The notes under the pieces are model-generated. The model was not told where the DNA came from, did no database searches, and worked only from the letters and a program-made list of their open reading frames with translations. Below are positions 22,445 through 33,679 of a stretch of DNA of 64,000 nt, in pieces. The translations under genes were made by a program, and so were the position numbers. Where the stretch lies: NCBI GenBank assembly GCA_036245805.1, contig BTRK01000004.1, forward strand, positions 40,326,907-40,390,906, given 5' to 3'. Each line of letters begins with the position of its first letter. Position 1 is the stretch's first letter. The stretch comes from Pristionchus mayeri. Lineage: Eukaryota; Nematoda; Chromadorea; Rhabditida; Neodiplogasteridae.

Positions 22445-22699
22445 ATGCCTGCGCTCTCCCATAGCCTGGCTGTCGAGAGAACACTAAGGAAGAGAGTCAG
22501 ACGATTACTCCTCACTGACTTCCACCTAGAAATTATCGAGAATTGCGAATTGCGGAACGAGAATGAAAACTACAAACATCGCATGCAACAAGTTTCTGAG
22601 TTACAGTTTTGCTCTCGTCGATTAAAAATATTAGAAACAAATAATATTCCTCCAACACCCTATAGCATCTACGATTTCGGAGCTTCACGTCATTCATAA
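22445..22699 (+). CDS. Hypothetical 84-codon open frame
   Basis: Reads a basic start (VERTLRKRVRRLL), then a polar, glutamate-rich stretch (ENCELRNENENYKHRMQQ) that could form a short coiled coil, and ends YDFGASRHS*. It directly follows block S of a family F copy and may be a downstream exon of that family, but I found no second copy in the window. No domain recognised. Could be chance. Confidence 0.25.
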   Translation: MPALSHSLAVERTLRKRVRRLLLTDFHLEIIENCELRNENENYKHRMQQVSELQFCSRRLKILETNNIPPTPYSIYDFGASRHS

Positions 22700-23019
22700 A
22701 TACTGTTCTGTTCTCTTTTCACAATTCATGTGCCGTTCCCACGACAAAAAACATCAATATTTTTCGAAATGTTCTTATTACGCTCAACAAAAATGGATAA
22801 TCATTACCACTGTGCCATATTCCTGTACGCTTTCTTGGTATCCTCATCATTCGTCCCGATTCCCTTATTGCACGGCGCCCACAATATTCTTTTCGTCGTG
22901 GAAAAGTGAGAAATCGAAATGTAAATAAATTTGACCTGGCAAGATGCCAAATTTTCTTTCGACGGGAAAATCAGGGAAAATATGCTTCGATATTTGAAAC
23001 GGTTCAGAATGAGCGTTTC

Positions 23020-23660
23020 GGACACTGCAATGACAGAGCGAGGGAACTCCGAGTGCGAAGAGCACTCACTGTAATGGGAGGAAACATTTATTTGTAAATT
23101 GAATTATTGATTTGGACTTTCATCATCAACATAATAGTAAAGAAAACGAGAGATATGTTTTTTTTCGAATTCAGAAAATGCGCGGAAAATCGTACATCTC
23201 GAAGCCACTAAACATATAACGCACTTCCAAAACCAGTTTTCAAAGTTTTCAAAAATTTACTGAGCTTAAAAGTGAATGAACGAGTAGTTTGAGTCTACCA
23301 TACGTTTTTCTAAGTACTCTATTTTTTAGTGATTCCGTGCTCACCACAACCTACAACCATCCTGGAAAAATACGAAACATTTCTCAACTTTCTAGTCCAC
23401 CCGCTGCCCATCTCTCTTCTCGTAACTCCTCCAAGAGGTGATTGGGCGTTCAGCGGCCGAAACAGAAACAATAGATGTTGCACGAGGGAACTATGACAGG
23501 GAAGAACACCCATTGCAAGAGAGGATTAGGTGTAAATGTTGATTAATTAATTATTCATGACCACCATCAGTGTGTGATTTCATCGCACGACACCACAGTA
23601 GCTATGATACACTTCCAAAACCAGAATGCGCCTTTATAAAATTGGGAGGTCGATCACTTC
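23020..23660 (+). pseudogene. Two adjacent family F fragments
   Basis: The first has E1 (gagggaactccgagtgcgaagagcactcactg, 23038-23070), the intron-like 'ttgatttggactttcatcatcaacataatagtaaagaaaacgag' and E2 near 23200. The second has block A at 23330, E1 (gcacgagggaactatgacagggaagaacacccattgcaag) at 23475-23520, and E2 (IHFQNQNAPL*) near 23605. Order and spacing match other copies. All frames are broken. Confidence 0.45.
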
Positions 23661-23794
23661 GGAATCATAAAACTGAAACTGATCACATAAAAACCCCCGA
23701 ATTTTAACTGACGAGATTACCCTTTTCATTTACAACCGACAATTTATAAACGACACCCTGAAAAATAGAAAATATAACATAAATTTTAGAAACG

Positions 23795-24080
23795 AAATTA
23801 TGGAATCGACTTTTTGGACCCCGACGATTAAAAACCGCTTAATCAAGAACTGACGTTTTTCGAACAGGCATTTACACACCGTTTTTCACAAAATATATAA
23901 ATTTATCAGACAAAAAATATTTTTAGGTTATTTACTCAAATATCATTGGCTAATTTAACATGTTAAGACAATAATATTGCCGACAATTTGAAAAAAATAC
24001 AAAGCCGATTCGTAAAAAGTCAGTTCCCGCCTAAGCGGTTCCGAATCGTCGGGGTGCAAAAATCGTTTTTTTTTAAAATT
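23795..24080. repeat. Imperfect 285-bp inverted repeat
   Basis: 'atcgactttttggaccccgacgatt' near 23806 pairs with 'aatcgtcggggtgcaaaaatcg' near 24045. 'aaccgcttaatcaagaactgac' pairs with 'gtcagttcccgcctaagcggtt'. Non-coding foldback-type structure. Confidence 0.7.
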
Positions 24081-24102
24081 GTCAGCTTGAAAACAAAAGC
24101 GT

Positions 24103-24146
24103 TTTTAATGGAAATGTGAATTTAAAAAATCACATTTCCATTAAAA
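24103..24146. repeat. Perfect 17-bp-stem hairpin
   Basis: 'ttttaatggaaatgtga' (24103-24119) pairs exactly with 24130-24146 around a 10-nt A/T loop. It lies between an inverted repeat and a family F fragment. Confidence 0.9.
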
Positions 24147-24184
24147 TTATTCAAATTTGAATAGCTAACGACCTCCTAAAATTG

Positions 24185-24480
24185 ACACACGAGAGAATAT
24201 GGGGGGTGAAGAACATGCATTACAATGGGAAAAGACATTAAATTGTAAATATTTAATTATTGATTCTGATTTTGGGCTCCAAAAAATAACAATGGCAAAT
24301 ATTGTTTTTCGAATAAAGGAGCTGAGATTATCGAACAGCTGCGCGCCACTAGACTTATCATGCACTTCCAAAACCAGGATTCGCCTAGCCTATCAAAATC
24401 GTTTCTCTCGAAAGATCAAGTACACACGATCTTTTCCAAAATATCAAAAAACAACTTCTCGATATCATTCATGAACAGGT
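24185..24480 (+). pseudogene. Family F fragment, E1-intron-E2 with long open E2
   Basis: E1 remnant GGEEHALQWEKT at 24202-24238, then an A/T-rich intron-like stretch, then E2. E2 stays open for about 45 codons: MHFQNQDSPSLSKSFLSK and onwards to about 24485. Aligns with E2 at 27.44 kb and 48.33 kb. Product unknown. Confidence 0.45.
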
Positions 24481-24684
24481 ATAACAGTTGAGAATTATAG
24501 AAATATCCACAGTCTATACCTCAACGATGACCCGCCGCCAGGGAGGGACGAGATTCTTTTATATGATAGTTTTCTTAAAATGTGTGAACGTCGCTCTGGC
24601 AAGTGATTGAACGGGTGAAATCGCGATTGCGCAGTGGTGTGTATCTACCATTCACTGCCCTAAGTGCTCGATATTCTGGTAGCT

Positions 24685-24980
24685 GATGCTGCGGAAATAT
24701 CAGGGGTGGAAAGTGGAAAGGTGTGCACAAATCTCAATGGTGGAAAGTTCAAATTTGAATTCCCGCAAATCGTACTTTGGCTCCCAGTAGAGCTAGGACC
24801 TTGCAAATTGGCAAGTGGGGTGTACAATGGTTTTGCATCTCATAGCCAAATTTTCAAGGTCCTAGCTCTTCTGGGAGCCGAGATAAAAAATTGCGAGAAT
24901 TCAAATTTGAACTTTCCACCCCGAGATTTTAGCAGAGGGGGTGGAATTCCACCCGTGAAGGTTTCCGCAGCATTAATGCG
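24685..24980. repeat. ~290-bp palindrome
   Basis: 'gatgctgcggaaa' at 24685 pairs with 'tttccgcagcat' at 24962. 'ggaaagttcaaatttgaattc' pairs with 'gaattcaaatttgaactttcc'. 'ggctcccagtagagctaggacctt' pairs with its near-complement. The 116-codon open frame across it (24664-25014) follows from the palindrome and is not supported as a gene. Confidence 0.85.
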
Positions 24981-25340
24981 AACAGCGAGGACATATGTTG
25001 GCGTCTGGCTATGATGCGATCACAGAACTCGCGGAAGCACGTAATTGGCCAAGTTATTTTCTTGCGCGCCATCACGAAATATGTATGACCAGTCTTCACT
25101 CAATTTTTGATCAGCTACTAGATGCGCCAAAATAGTCGTACACTCCAACTCATCCTTTTAATATTCCTGGTTTCATCGGGAGGCAGGATAAAAATATCAG
25201 TAATATTTTTCTTTATTTTTCACTTGCCGGAAGGCGCTGATAAACAACATCCATCTTTTGCATGGAGATATTTGCAACTTGAGCGCGCCATGTAAGAACA
25301 TACAATGCAAGTGCACATCGTAACCAATCGACACCCACTA

Positions 25341-25354
25341 GGGGGGGGGGGGGG
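25341..25354. repeat. G14 homopolymer
   Basis: Fourteen consecutive G residues, preceded by 'gtaaccaatcgacacccacta'. That sequence resembles the interior 'gccgtaaccaatcgatacccaa' of the 49.96-kb G-tipped element. It may be a fragment of that family, but no matching C-tipped end is nearby. Confidence 0.9.
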
Positions 25355-25744
25355 CGTTTGCAGGTGTCTCCATTGGTACAATAACAAGAGCAGAAAAACA
25401 AGTATAGTCACTGACCTTGCTCTTGTTCGGGTTACTGATGATGTCGTTGCCCTAGTCGATGAGTTTGAACTTATCCGTATTCACTTTTTCTCTATTACAG
25501 ATTCATTTCTACCTTTATTTTTTAAACAGTTAATTATGGAATGAGTAAAGAATCGGAGATCGAAAAGAGCCATATCACCCGCATCAAACGAGTTACAAGT
25601 CTTATCAATTAACTCTCAGCAAAAATTGTCGACCGTAAGTAATTGAGTAATGGTTTTCATAATAAAAATAACGACTATGCCTCATTCAATTCAATTCCAT
25701 GGGACATCTCGGAGAATGTAATTTCGGTTTTTTCATGAATATTT

Positions 25745-25990
25745 TTTTTCCGAGAAAGAAGCAGACATAACTATAGCAGAAGAGAGAACGGCGAAGGCGA
25801 ATAAAACCCACTGAAATGGATGAAGATTAGAGGCGTTTGATAATTTTCATTTTAATACTCAACATCATATTAATAAAGGAAACAAAAAATCTTTTTTTTT
25901 TGTATTTTTCGCAAGGGAAAACCTGAGAGCATTGAACGGCTAGACGGTACTTAATTTATCACGTAATCCCGCAACTAGAATGTACCTACC
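25745..25990 (+). pseudogene. Family F fragment, E1-intron-E2, decayed
   Basis: 'gcagaagagagaacggcgaaggcgaataaaacccactgaaatgg' (E1-like, with a stop) is followed by an A/T intron-like stretch, then 'agagcattgaacggctagacggtacttaatttatcacgtaat' (E2 start: SIERL). Weak but correctly ordered. Confidence 0.4.
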
Positions 25991-26054
25991 CTGCAAAAAC
26001 AATTCAGCACAATTACGCAATTACGCAAGAATGATTACGTGATTATTGTTTTTC

Positions 26055-26320
26055 TTCATTCGACCCGTTTTTTTTTCTGCCAGAATATGCGAGAAAAGTT
26101 GCGTAAAAAGTTCGCGAACTTCTGAGGTCCGTAAAAACTGTTTCTCTTTAAAATACCGAGCTTTATTCAGTTTTATTTTTGTTTTATTTATCGTCCGCCA
26201 CGAGGGCTCTTCATCAGCAGAGTGTTCGAGAATTTATAGAATTTTCACGCACCTCAGAAGTTCACGAACTTTTTACGCAACTTTTCTCAGACATTTCTGA
26301 CAGGTTAAACGGGTCGATTT
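26055..26320. repeat. ~265-bp palindrome
   Basis: 'cattcgacccgttt' (26058) pairs with 'aaacgggtcgatttt' (26305). 'gagaaaagttgcgtaaaaagttcg' pairs with 'gaactttttacgcaacttttctc'. The centre is near 26187. Non-coding. Confidence 0.85.
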
Positions 26321-26589
26321 TAATATCATGCATGAACACGTACTATTATTCCCAGCGGGTGGATTCTGAAGAAACATCCACTGCTCAACGATAAGTAACC
26401 GTTCGATAGGAAATAGATGCTTCAACTATTTTCAAACATCAGTAGACGGTCGTTATGAACCTGCACCCCATCACGTACGTACTCCCGTAACTGGACAGTA
26501 CCAGCACAATCCTGAAATATATGTATTAATGATTATAACAAAGAAAGAAAAGAACAACTTTTTTTCAATCGACTTCCTATTTCTCACAT

Positions 26590-26870
26590 ATCCAGTGTGC
26601 TCGTAGTGGTTGTGATGGGCTTCAACGGCTTCAAGCGTTACCCCTCGAAGAGGGTGCTCTCCGGTATGCTACTGCAATTCAAGTATCTGTATTCACCTAA
26701 TTATTCGTTGTAGTTTTTTCTCGAAAAGGCACCGCCTACGGAATTGCTGAAAATGAATTTCATCCAGTTCACCTAGCATATGCGTAACGCGAATCCTCCT
26801 TGAAACAACCATTCCACTCTCATCAAAACATCTCAGTTCGTGGATTCTTAGGCTTTGACCGAAAGGGAAT
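26590..26870 (+). pseudogene. Family F fragment, blocks A' and B
   Basis: Reads QALPLEEGALRYATAIQVSV near 26630-26690. After a short intron-like gap comes ENEFHPVHLAYA* near 26745, matching block B, with a stop. This copy links A' to B in the same order as 8.08-8.25 kb. Confidence 0.45.
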
Positions 26871-27084
26871 TTCACAAGCTCTCTCGGCCTTTCTAATGAG
26901 GGACAAAATAAGAAAATGTAAATATTATACGTATCTCTTTCATTTCCATCCGACTTGGTGATTTCGAGCTCACTGAAATGAACATCCTTCCGGCCGTTTT
27001 GAGACGGAGATTCGACCAACATGAGTACCCATTAAAAAGAGAAAATGTGAAATAGTATTCAGTCGTTGTATTCAGCCATCCAAC

Positions 27085-27660
27085 ATAGAAAGTGATTCCG
27101 TACCCACATCAATCTATAACCTCTAGGACGATTTTCGATCATGCAAAAAAATATTCTCTTACGAAATTGGCGGCCTCGCATTTACTTAATATTTTCCAGA
27201 ATCAGATAAGCACCAATAGTTAATCAACTTTTAACAAGTGCTCAAATGAGCCCCATTAAGGTCCTCGTACTCTTCCCTGCCTATCTCTTTCAACTATACC
27301 TCATTCTTATCGTGGAGCTTCTGCTTGTAGCGGCCAGCAGTAGTGGACCCAGAAGCATATGCTGAGAGAATTGGTGATTATTGTATTTTATTGCCCGCAA
27401 GGCAAGAAATGAGGATTGAATTGCTCAACATCAACAGACCTATAACGCACTTACAAAACCAGAATGCGCATTGTCTATCAACATTTATTAGAGAACTCGT
27501 AAAGTGCGAAGAAGGTTTACTTCAAAAAGATGGAATCAAAGGAGGTTTCACTCTGAATAGCATGCGTGAAAAAAGAGTACTAGTATTTCGTACGAATACA
27601 CCTTGCCGAAATATCCATCGCCTAGAGACCCCCCAACCAATCGAGCTTACAAGCTGTTAG
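27085..27660 (+). pseudogene. Family F fragment: block A, then E2 in a 105-codon open frame
   Basis: Block A ('gattccgtacccacatcaatctataacctct') is at 27092. An open frame from 27343 to 27660 contains NRPITHLQNQNAHCLSTFIR (E2) and then FTLNSMREKRVLV, which parallels FVVNRIQEKV at 38.8 kb and FVLNHIPEKV at 18.35 kb. It ends ELTSC*. The conserved order of E2 then [FV].[LN]...EK argues for true coding ancestry. Upstream E1 is not visible. Function unknown. Confidence 0.5.
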
Positions 27661-28239
27661 TATCCGCAATGAAATGAGATGTTTTCATAGTTTTTTTTTT
27701 GTTTTTTAACAATAGCGAATGTTGCATTGGCCATCGAGTAACGTTTCCCTATCATCTTCAGCTGTAACAGGAAAAAACTTTTGAATTTGAGGAGAAAAAT
27801 CACTTAAATTGAGGAGACCCTCTCCGAACTCCACCCTATTGAAACACGAGTATCCAATCTCATCGTATCATAAATCTCAGCAAAACGTATTTATCACAGA
27901 TCTCCTGTAAGATTGCAGGAAACCATGCGTCAGAAAAAAAAATTTTGATCGTGGATTTCGGTGAATATATTGAGACTAGGCAACATGAGGGCGAGGACAA
28001 CGCCAATCCGCTCCATTTATCCAAATTTGCATGTTTACGGGTAGCAATGACATACTGCTTCAAATGGCCGTATTTCTGTCAGTTTTTTTCCTACAGCGAG
28101 CGAATGTTTTCCAATCGGTGCGTAATAAAATTGTCTACAAGCTGGTTAAATTACAATACGATAAAAAGTGTCATCTTCCTATAATAATCATGAAAAACAT
28201 TTAAAATTGTAAGTTTCTCAAAAATTTTCTCTTGACAAT

Positions 28240-28520
28240 ACGATTTTTATTTCAGATTCGCATTCTCCATACCCGATTTGAGGTAATATTTCATCTGTCT
28301 TGGATCGTGCATCTTCATACTGCTACTCAGAAGGGAGAACCCGGACGTGGTTGATTTTTTGATCAAAATACATTTCGATGTGTCTCTCCCCTTCTAATTA
28401 TGCAAATCAGCAAAGTAAGACCAGAATTCGAAAGCTAAGGGAGAAAATACAAGGCGCATTTTGGTTTTGAAACTGCATGATAGACCCAGCTTAGTTGTAA
28501 TGTTCAATCACGAAATGACT
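28240..28520. pseudogene. Family F remnants on opposite strands
   Basis: At 28240-28330 (+) an acceptor 'tttttatttcag' precedes RFEVIFHLSWIVHLH, similar to block T. At 28440-28490 the reverse strand reads IMQFQNQNAP, an inverted E2. Both fragments are short. Confidence 0.35.
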
Positions 28521-28984
28521 CGAAAAAAGAAAATCAATTTTCCATAGGGTCATTCCATTTTGTGATTGAAAATTACGGCTACGATGAAACATGCGCTTAA
28601 AATTTTTCCCGCTATCATAATTCATCCTTTGAAACTCGTGAATAAAATAGAACTAGTATTTCCTAGAATGGGATCTGAAAAAAATATAATCCGCCTCGAG
28701 ATCCCGCAATGATGATTAGTCGCCAGGTATTCTTTTACAGATTTTATAGAACATACTATTATAGTTGAGATTGTCAGTATCTCCGTCGGCACCTGGATGC
28801 GAACTCAGTGCTATTAAATTCACTGCAACTACCGCAATTTCCAGAATATAATAAAGAGTGTGAAGACTCTTCACTGAAGAGCAGTGGTTTGATTATCCTA
28901 TATATTACATCAATGTACTTCTTTTCAAGCTACTAAATGCTCGAAATATAGATTGCTACCCAAAGTTTTTTTTCAGAGATTCTA

Positions 28985-29345
28985 GCTTGGTGATTCCGTG
29001 CTCACAACAGTCTATAACATCTCCCGCGATTGGTCGGCATCATTTATCGGAGGGAACGCTCGTAAAACGCACAACATTTTTTAAAAAATGTCGATCTCGA
29101 GTTCACATCATCTTTCTCGAAATCAGGGGAGCACAAGTAGTGCATCACAGAAATATAAGTTCTCATTGCTGCTACCGGGAGTAGACTTGTCTCAGATGTT
29201 AGTACATTGTAAAGGTGTGAACTCTCCGATCAATCGACTAGTGAGCAACATGTGCATCATTCTCGAAACAAGAACGCGCCCTTACTTGTATTTGACATAC
29301 GCGTTGAAAAGCGACCTATTTTATAATTACAGCCAATCTAAGTGA
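28985..29345 (+). pseudogene. Family F fragment with block A and a serine-rich exon
   Basis: Block A is at 28990. The 85-codon frame 29088-29345 begins MSISSSHHLSRNQGSTSSAS. A matching stretch (SRSHHLSQNQRSSSQ) occurs at 40.27 kb after another block A. The end contains ILETRTRP, resembling the E2 position. Unknown product. Confidence 0.4.
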
Positions 29346-29459
29346 AATGGCTAGAGGTTAGGTCAGAATAATATTCCGCGTTTTCATTCGATATACGTTT
29401 CAGGGAACAAAATGCGTGAATGTTGTAGAGTGGCAACCCTACAAGTTCATTTTGGTCAT

Positions 29460-30090
29460 CGCACTTGGCGATTCCGTGCTCACAGAAATCTACAACATCT
29501 CAGCTGATTGGGCAGTTTCGTTTTTCCTACAGCTCTCTGAATAAAAAAAAGTCTTTGACTAAATTGACAATATGACATTCGTTTCGTATTTCCCAGAATC
29601 AGATAAACACAAGAAGGCAATCACTATTTAAAAAGTACTCAATTGTACTTAAATTCAATCCTTGATACCCTCGACTTTCCTCGGCTGCCTCGATTATGCA
29701 TTGGTCGTATGCAACAACTTCGACCGCACACGACTGATCAGAGATCCGATCATTCCGTATTTGATGTACCTGCTGCAGAATTTTTGCAGCTGCAGTCACA
29801 CAAATTTAATCAAAATGGGCTATTTCTGCAAGCTTTCACAGTCCGTTCGTCATCATCGACTGCTGGATTGCCGCTACAGCAAAAGAAGACTTGCGCGGCT
29901 GCAGCTGAATTGATTGAATTGAATCGAAAAGACATGAGAAGGTTTTTCGGAATCATCTGGAACAATGGTGTGAGGGAGATCGTTCCAGTTCCCCCATCCC
30001 CTTTGATCTTCTCCAATAGATTGAGAATAATACGTTGCCATCTCTTCGTGCACATGCAAGATCATATTTATGATTAAATCTATTGAAATT
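29460..30090 (+). pseudogene. Family F copy with 144-codon open frame ending in block T
   Basis: Block A at 29466 reads GDSVLTEIYNISADWAVS. The frame 29643-30077 ends SPLIFSNRLRIIRC....VHMQDHIYD*, aligning with HLLVLSNLLLHLETR....VHLRDRIYD* at 53.9-53.99 kb, including the stop codon and the following 'ttaaatct.atcaaat..tg'. This gives a shared C-terminus. The middle contains a CAG-type low-complexity stretch. It could be a real small gene, but the start is uncertain and no domain is recognised. Confidence 0.5.
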
Positions 30091-30189
30091 TGATATTGTT
30101 ATAATTGGAGATAGTTGGAAAGATGCAAGTCTCACTACGCTCAACACACGACATAATTAGCTATAAATTTTGAACAGCTATCGGATTGT

Positions 30190-31060
30190 TATTGGTCTGT
30201 TCGGCACTACTAGACCTATCAAGCACTTTTGAAACAAGAGCGCGAATAGCCAATCAAAAAATATTGCAACTGACGAGCGCCAAAGCCAGCAGACAATATT
30301 TATTATATTTAAAAAATACAACAAATAGAAGCATGACAAATTCTTGATAATAACCGACTTACCACTAGTCTTGGCCACTCATCAATTCCTTTCTATAAAT
30401 CTTACGAACAATTCGAATGGGGAGAAAATTTCAATCTCAAAAAGATCCAGCAACTGTGAGTTTCATGGCTACATCGTATACTCCGAGAAGAGACACCAGC
30501 AGATGTTATGAACGATCGACAATCGGTCGAGCATTTCTCAATCCCTGATATGAGATGGTCAATTCCGGTCAATTATTTGCCAACATAACTTTAGAATCTG
30601 ATATGTTTTTGCACTCTTCTATGCTTTCACCAGTTGTCTAGAATTTCAACCTTTTCAAGATATTTTCACCCCTGCACTTGGCGATTCCGTGCTCACTGCA
30701 GTCTACAACCTCTAGGCTGTGCGTTTTCCTTTCTAGACATGGTAGTACGAAAACTAAATTTTCTCGCTTCATTAAACTCTTCGAGGACGTTGCATTCACA
30801 TCTTCATTCTCAATTCAACTCAAATTGTTTAATCAATTTCGAATAACAAACAGTTCTCGCTCTCTCATACCGTACTTCTTCATCGTCAAATGTTTCGGCT
30901 AAAAGCGATCGAAGCAGAAAGATCAGTAACAACAGAAGCTGGACGAGAGAAAGATGAAAGAGTGCAGCAGCCGAAGCAGGAGTAACTACATCAGATGACG
31001 CAAAGAGGAACTCCAAGACGACAAACATCCACTGCAAGGAAGGAGATTAGAGTTGTGTAC
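30190..31060 (+). pseudogene. Family F fragments: E2, D, A, pre-E1, E1
   Basis: E2-like at 30208-30250, D-like at 30448-30500, A at 30680-30715, pre-E1 at 30825-30900 and E1 at 30905-31050. The segment 30830-30960 is almost identical to 31625-31760 (a tandem pair 0.8 kb apart) and close to 7.35-7.5 kb. Confidence 0.45.
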
Positions 31061-31139
31061 CATTGAATTCTTTAGCAATTATTTCCACTTCACAATAAAT
31101 CAATGTCATAATAATAACGAAGGAAACTATATTTATTTA

Positions 31140-32160
31140 TATTTTCTCTTCAGGACCGATGTGGAATCGAGCAGCGCTGCTCCGCTGTGCCTAACATGCA
31201 CTTCCAAAACTCGACTGCACCCGGTGCGGGTGGAGATTCTTTTGTCTCAAACCAAGTCTCAAACCGGAAGAACGTAGCTACGCGTAGTGGTGTGATTCTC
31301 CCATCCATTCTTATGAGCGCTCTTTCTCCAGGCAATTAAAATGAAGGAAATGTGAGCGACCTCTTTCAGAGGCCACCATTGTTGTAGGGTCCACCTTCCT
31401 CAATTCACCTTGCACTCACTTTGCCAAACAATGCACACTGATAAATAGATTAGTTTGGGTTTTTTTTGAGTCTATTCTGTTTTTTTACAAAATATCCTTC
31501 TCTCACTTTCCCTCTTCTTTATCTTCCAAAATACTCAGTTGTTTATTACAATAAACATAAATCAGATTTCGATTCCACTGCTCCCTTACCTATATCTTCC
31601 TTGTCAGAGTTTCAACTCAGATTGATTAATCAATTTCGAATAAAAACAGTTCTCGCTCTCTCATACCGTACTTCTTCATCGTCAAATGTTTCGGCTAAAA
31701 GCGATCGAAGCAGAAAGATCAGTAACAGCAGAAGCTGGACGAGAGAAAGATGAAAGAGTGCAGCTGCCGAAGCATCACCCACTGCAATGGGAGGAGAGAT
31801 TACAGTGTAAACTTTGAATTACTGATTTCCACCTCCATCATCGATACTAACCAAGAAAATGAGCTATAATTTATTTTAATTGTTCCAACCGAAGCGCAAA
31901 GAGCATCGAATAGTTGGACGCCACTAGACCTATCACGCACTTCTAAAACCTGAATACGCCTACAATCTCCAAAATCTCTTCCACACGAGGCTTCGCAAAA
32001 TTCAAAGTGACGATTCACTTCAAAGAAAAGGAATATTAAGACGTTTTCCGTGACTTTTATTCAGGTTGCAGATGATCAGGACGGTAGAGTTAATATCCAT
32101 GAACTTCATCTTCTTCTCTTGATCCACATCGAGGGTAATGTTCGATCTTCCAAAGAGCAA
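31140..32160 (+). pseudogene. Family F fragments: E2; then pre-E1, E1, E2, T
   Basis: An E2-like block at 31165-31230 follows an intron-like stretch ending 'ttctcttcag'. Then comes a second unit: pre-E1 at 31610-31690, E1 at 31695-31800, intron, E2 'gccactagacctatcacgcacttctaaaacctgaatacgcct' at 31918-31960 and T-like ELHLLLLIHIEG near 32100-32135. Stops are present. Confidence 0.45.
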
Positions 32161-32514
32161 ATCTTTTGAAATATGTATCAAGAAGCGCCAGTACGTTCAT
32201 TGCTTCACATCTTTCACGAATACGTGATCGATTGGACTTTCACGATTACGAACCGCACAGCGTGTCAGATCAGGCAATTTCCTTTGTTCTCGCGGCGGGC
32301 CATTCCTCCCCATTCATCGCCGATGAGCGGTGAATTGACGGAGGGCGTGGTTGAAACATACACTATAATTTAATTTAAAAATATAATTTTAATAATGCGG
32401 TTAAGCCATTATTTCTAACAATCAGGCATGAACCTGCTGTTAAAGTTTGGGATTTTTATCTCGCTTCTTGACTTCATGATACCACAATTACTATTATTTA
32501 TACATTTTGTTCTT

Positions 32515-32806
32515 CAAATTAGAACTCGTCCGAGCACAATATCGGCAGACCCCACTTATGGGTACTTTTCTGAATCCTCATGAGTAGCTCTATAGCTTGT
32601 ATGAAGATTTTTGTATATTCTTTTTAGTATTCGAGAACAAGCTCTAAATATGCATAAGTACGCGAACTTTCAATGTTTACTCGAATACTAAAAATAATAA
32701 GCAAAAATCTCTTCATACAAGTTATAGAGCTACTAATGAAGATTCAGAAAAATACCCACAAGTTGGGTCTGCTGTTATTGTGGTCAGACTAGTTCTCATT
32801 TGAAAT
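32515..32806. repeat. ~290-bp palindrome
   Basis: 'caaattagaactcgtccgagcac' pairs with 'cagactagttctcatttg'. 'gtagctctatagcttgtatgaagattttt' pairs with its near-complement at 32705-32735. Axis near 32660. Non-coding. Confidence 0.8.
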
Positions 32807-32921
32807 TCATCATGTGGTGCGTTTCGGAATATCATTTTTGAAATGCGCTTCACAAAACAAATTAATTATGTCCCTATATTTTGCTCTAGATCCCTCAAGT
32901 TGGAATCTGTTTCACTGAATA

Positions 32922-33004
32922 TATTTAGTCAATGAATTCACTTCGATATAGTGCAATCAAAAGTGCGAACCTTCCTGTACGCCGCCAGATTGTCTGGCCA
33001 GACT
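32922..33004 (+). repeat. Left copy of an 83-bp inverted pair spanning 5 kb
   Basis: 'atttagtcaatgaattcacttcgatatagtgcaatcaaaagtgcgaa...' recurs inverted at 37844-37926 with about 90% identity. The two could be terminal repeats of one large element or two dispersed copies. No target duplication is visible. Confidence 0.8.
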
Positions 33005-33239
33005 GGAAATATTTGTGAGCCGTGAATTCGGCGCTTCAGGGAGGGCTTATAGTGGATTGTTTCGTCGAATATCCGATATGCAGCACAATTTTGCTTTTAA
33101 AATCAAATAAACAAATAATTGATTGGTCTACTCTGTGCATGAGAAATTTCACCAATTTAGATGCGAATCATCGTAATACTTGGACTATACAATACGTGGA
33201 AAGTGATAACCTCGATCCTCACGTTTGATTTTTAGGTTA

Positions 33240-33679
33240 CGCCTGTTAACTATTGTTAGCGTTAGATTGATATAGGCTACGCGAGGCAATGAATCGAATT
33301 AGTATACGTAGTGTGCAATACATGCAATACAGTATTTGCGAATAGAGTCCAGTTGTGGTTAATTTTCAAATATGTCGAAGCGGGAAAATTTTGTCTCGGC
33401 TTATGCAATTGGAACGTGGGTCCGTCGATCTTCCGATCCGAATTTAACAAATAGGCTATTACAGGTCTCAGTAGTGACTCATAGCAATGTGAATTGAAAC
33501 AGTTACAATAAAGCAGGCAGTGGTATTTCTAAGAACTCGTATTTAATTCTCCCGAACTATTAGAAGTGGCATGGTCGATTAAACATGACCGGAGTGCGCG
33601 GATATATGGACGATTTTTAACAACTGTTTGGCAATAATCTCATAATCTCCTTAGAGGCAAATATAGTATTTGTTGTATA
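33240..33679. other. No feature recognised
   Basis: AT-rich DNA with no open frame, repeat or RNA signal that I can support. Confidence 0.5.

Noticed and set aside
24664..25014. 116-codon frame as a gene
   Set aside because: It spans a palindrome almost exactly, so its openness mirrors the arm sequence.
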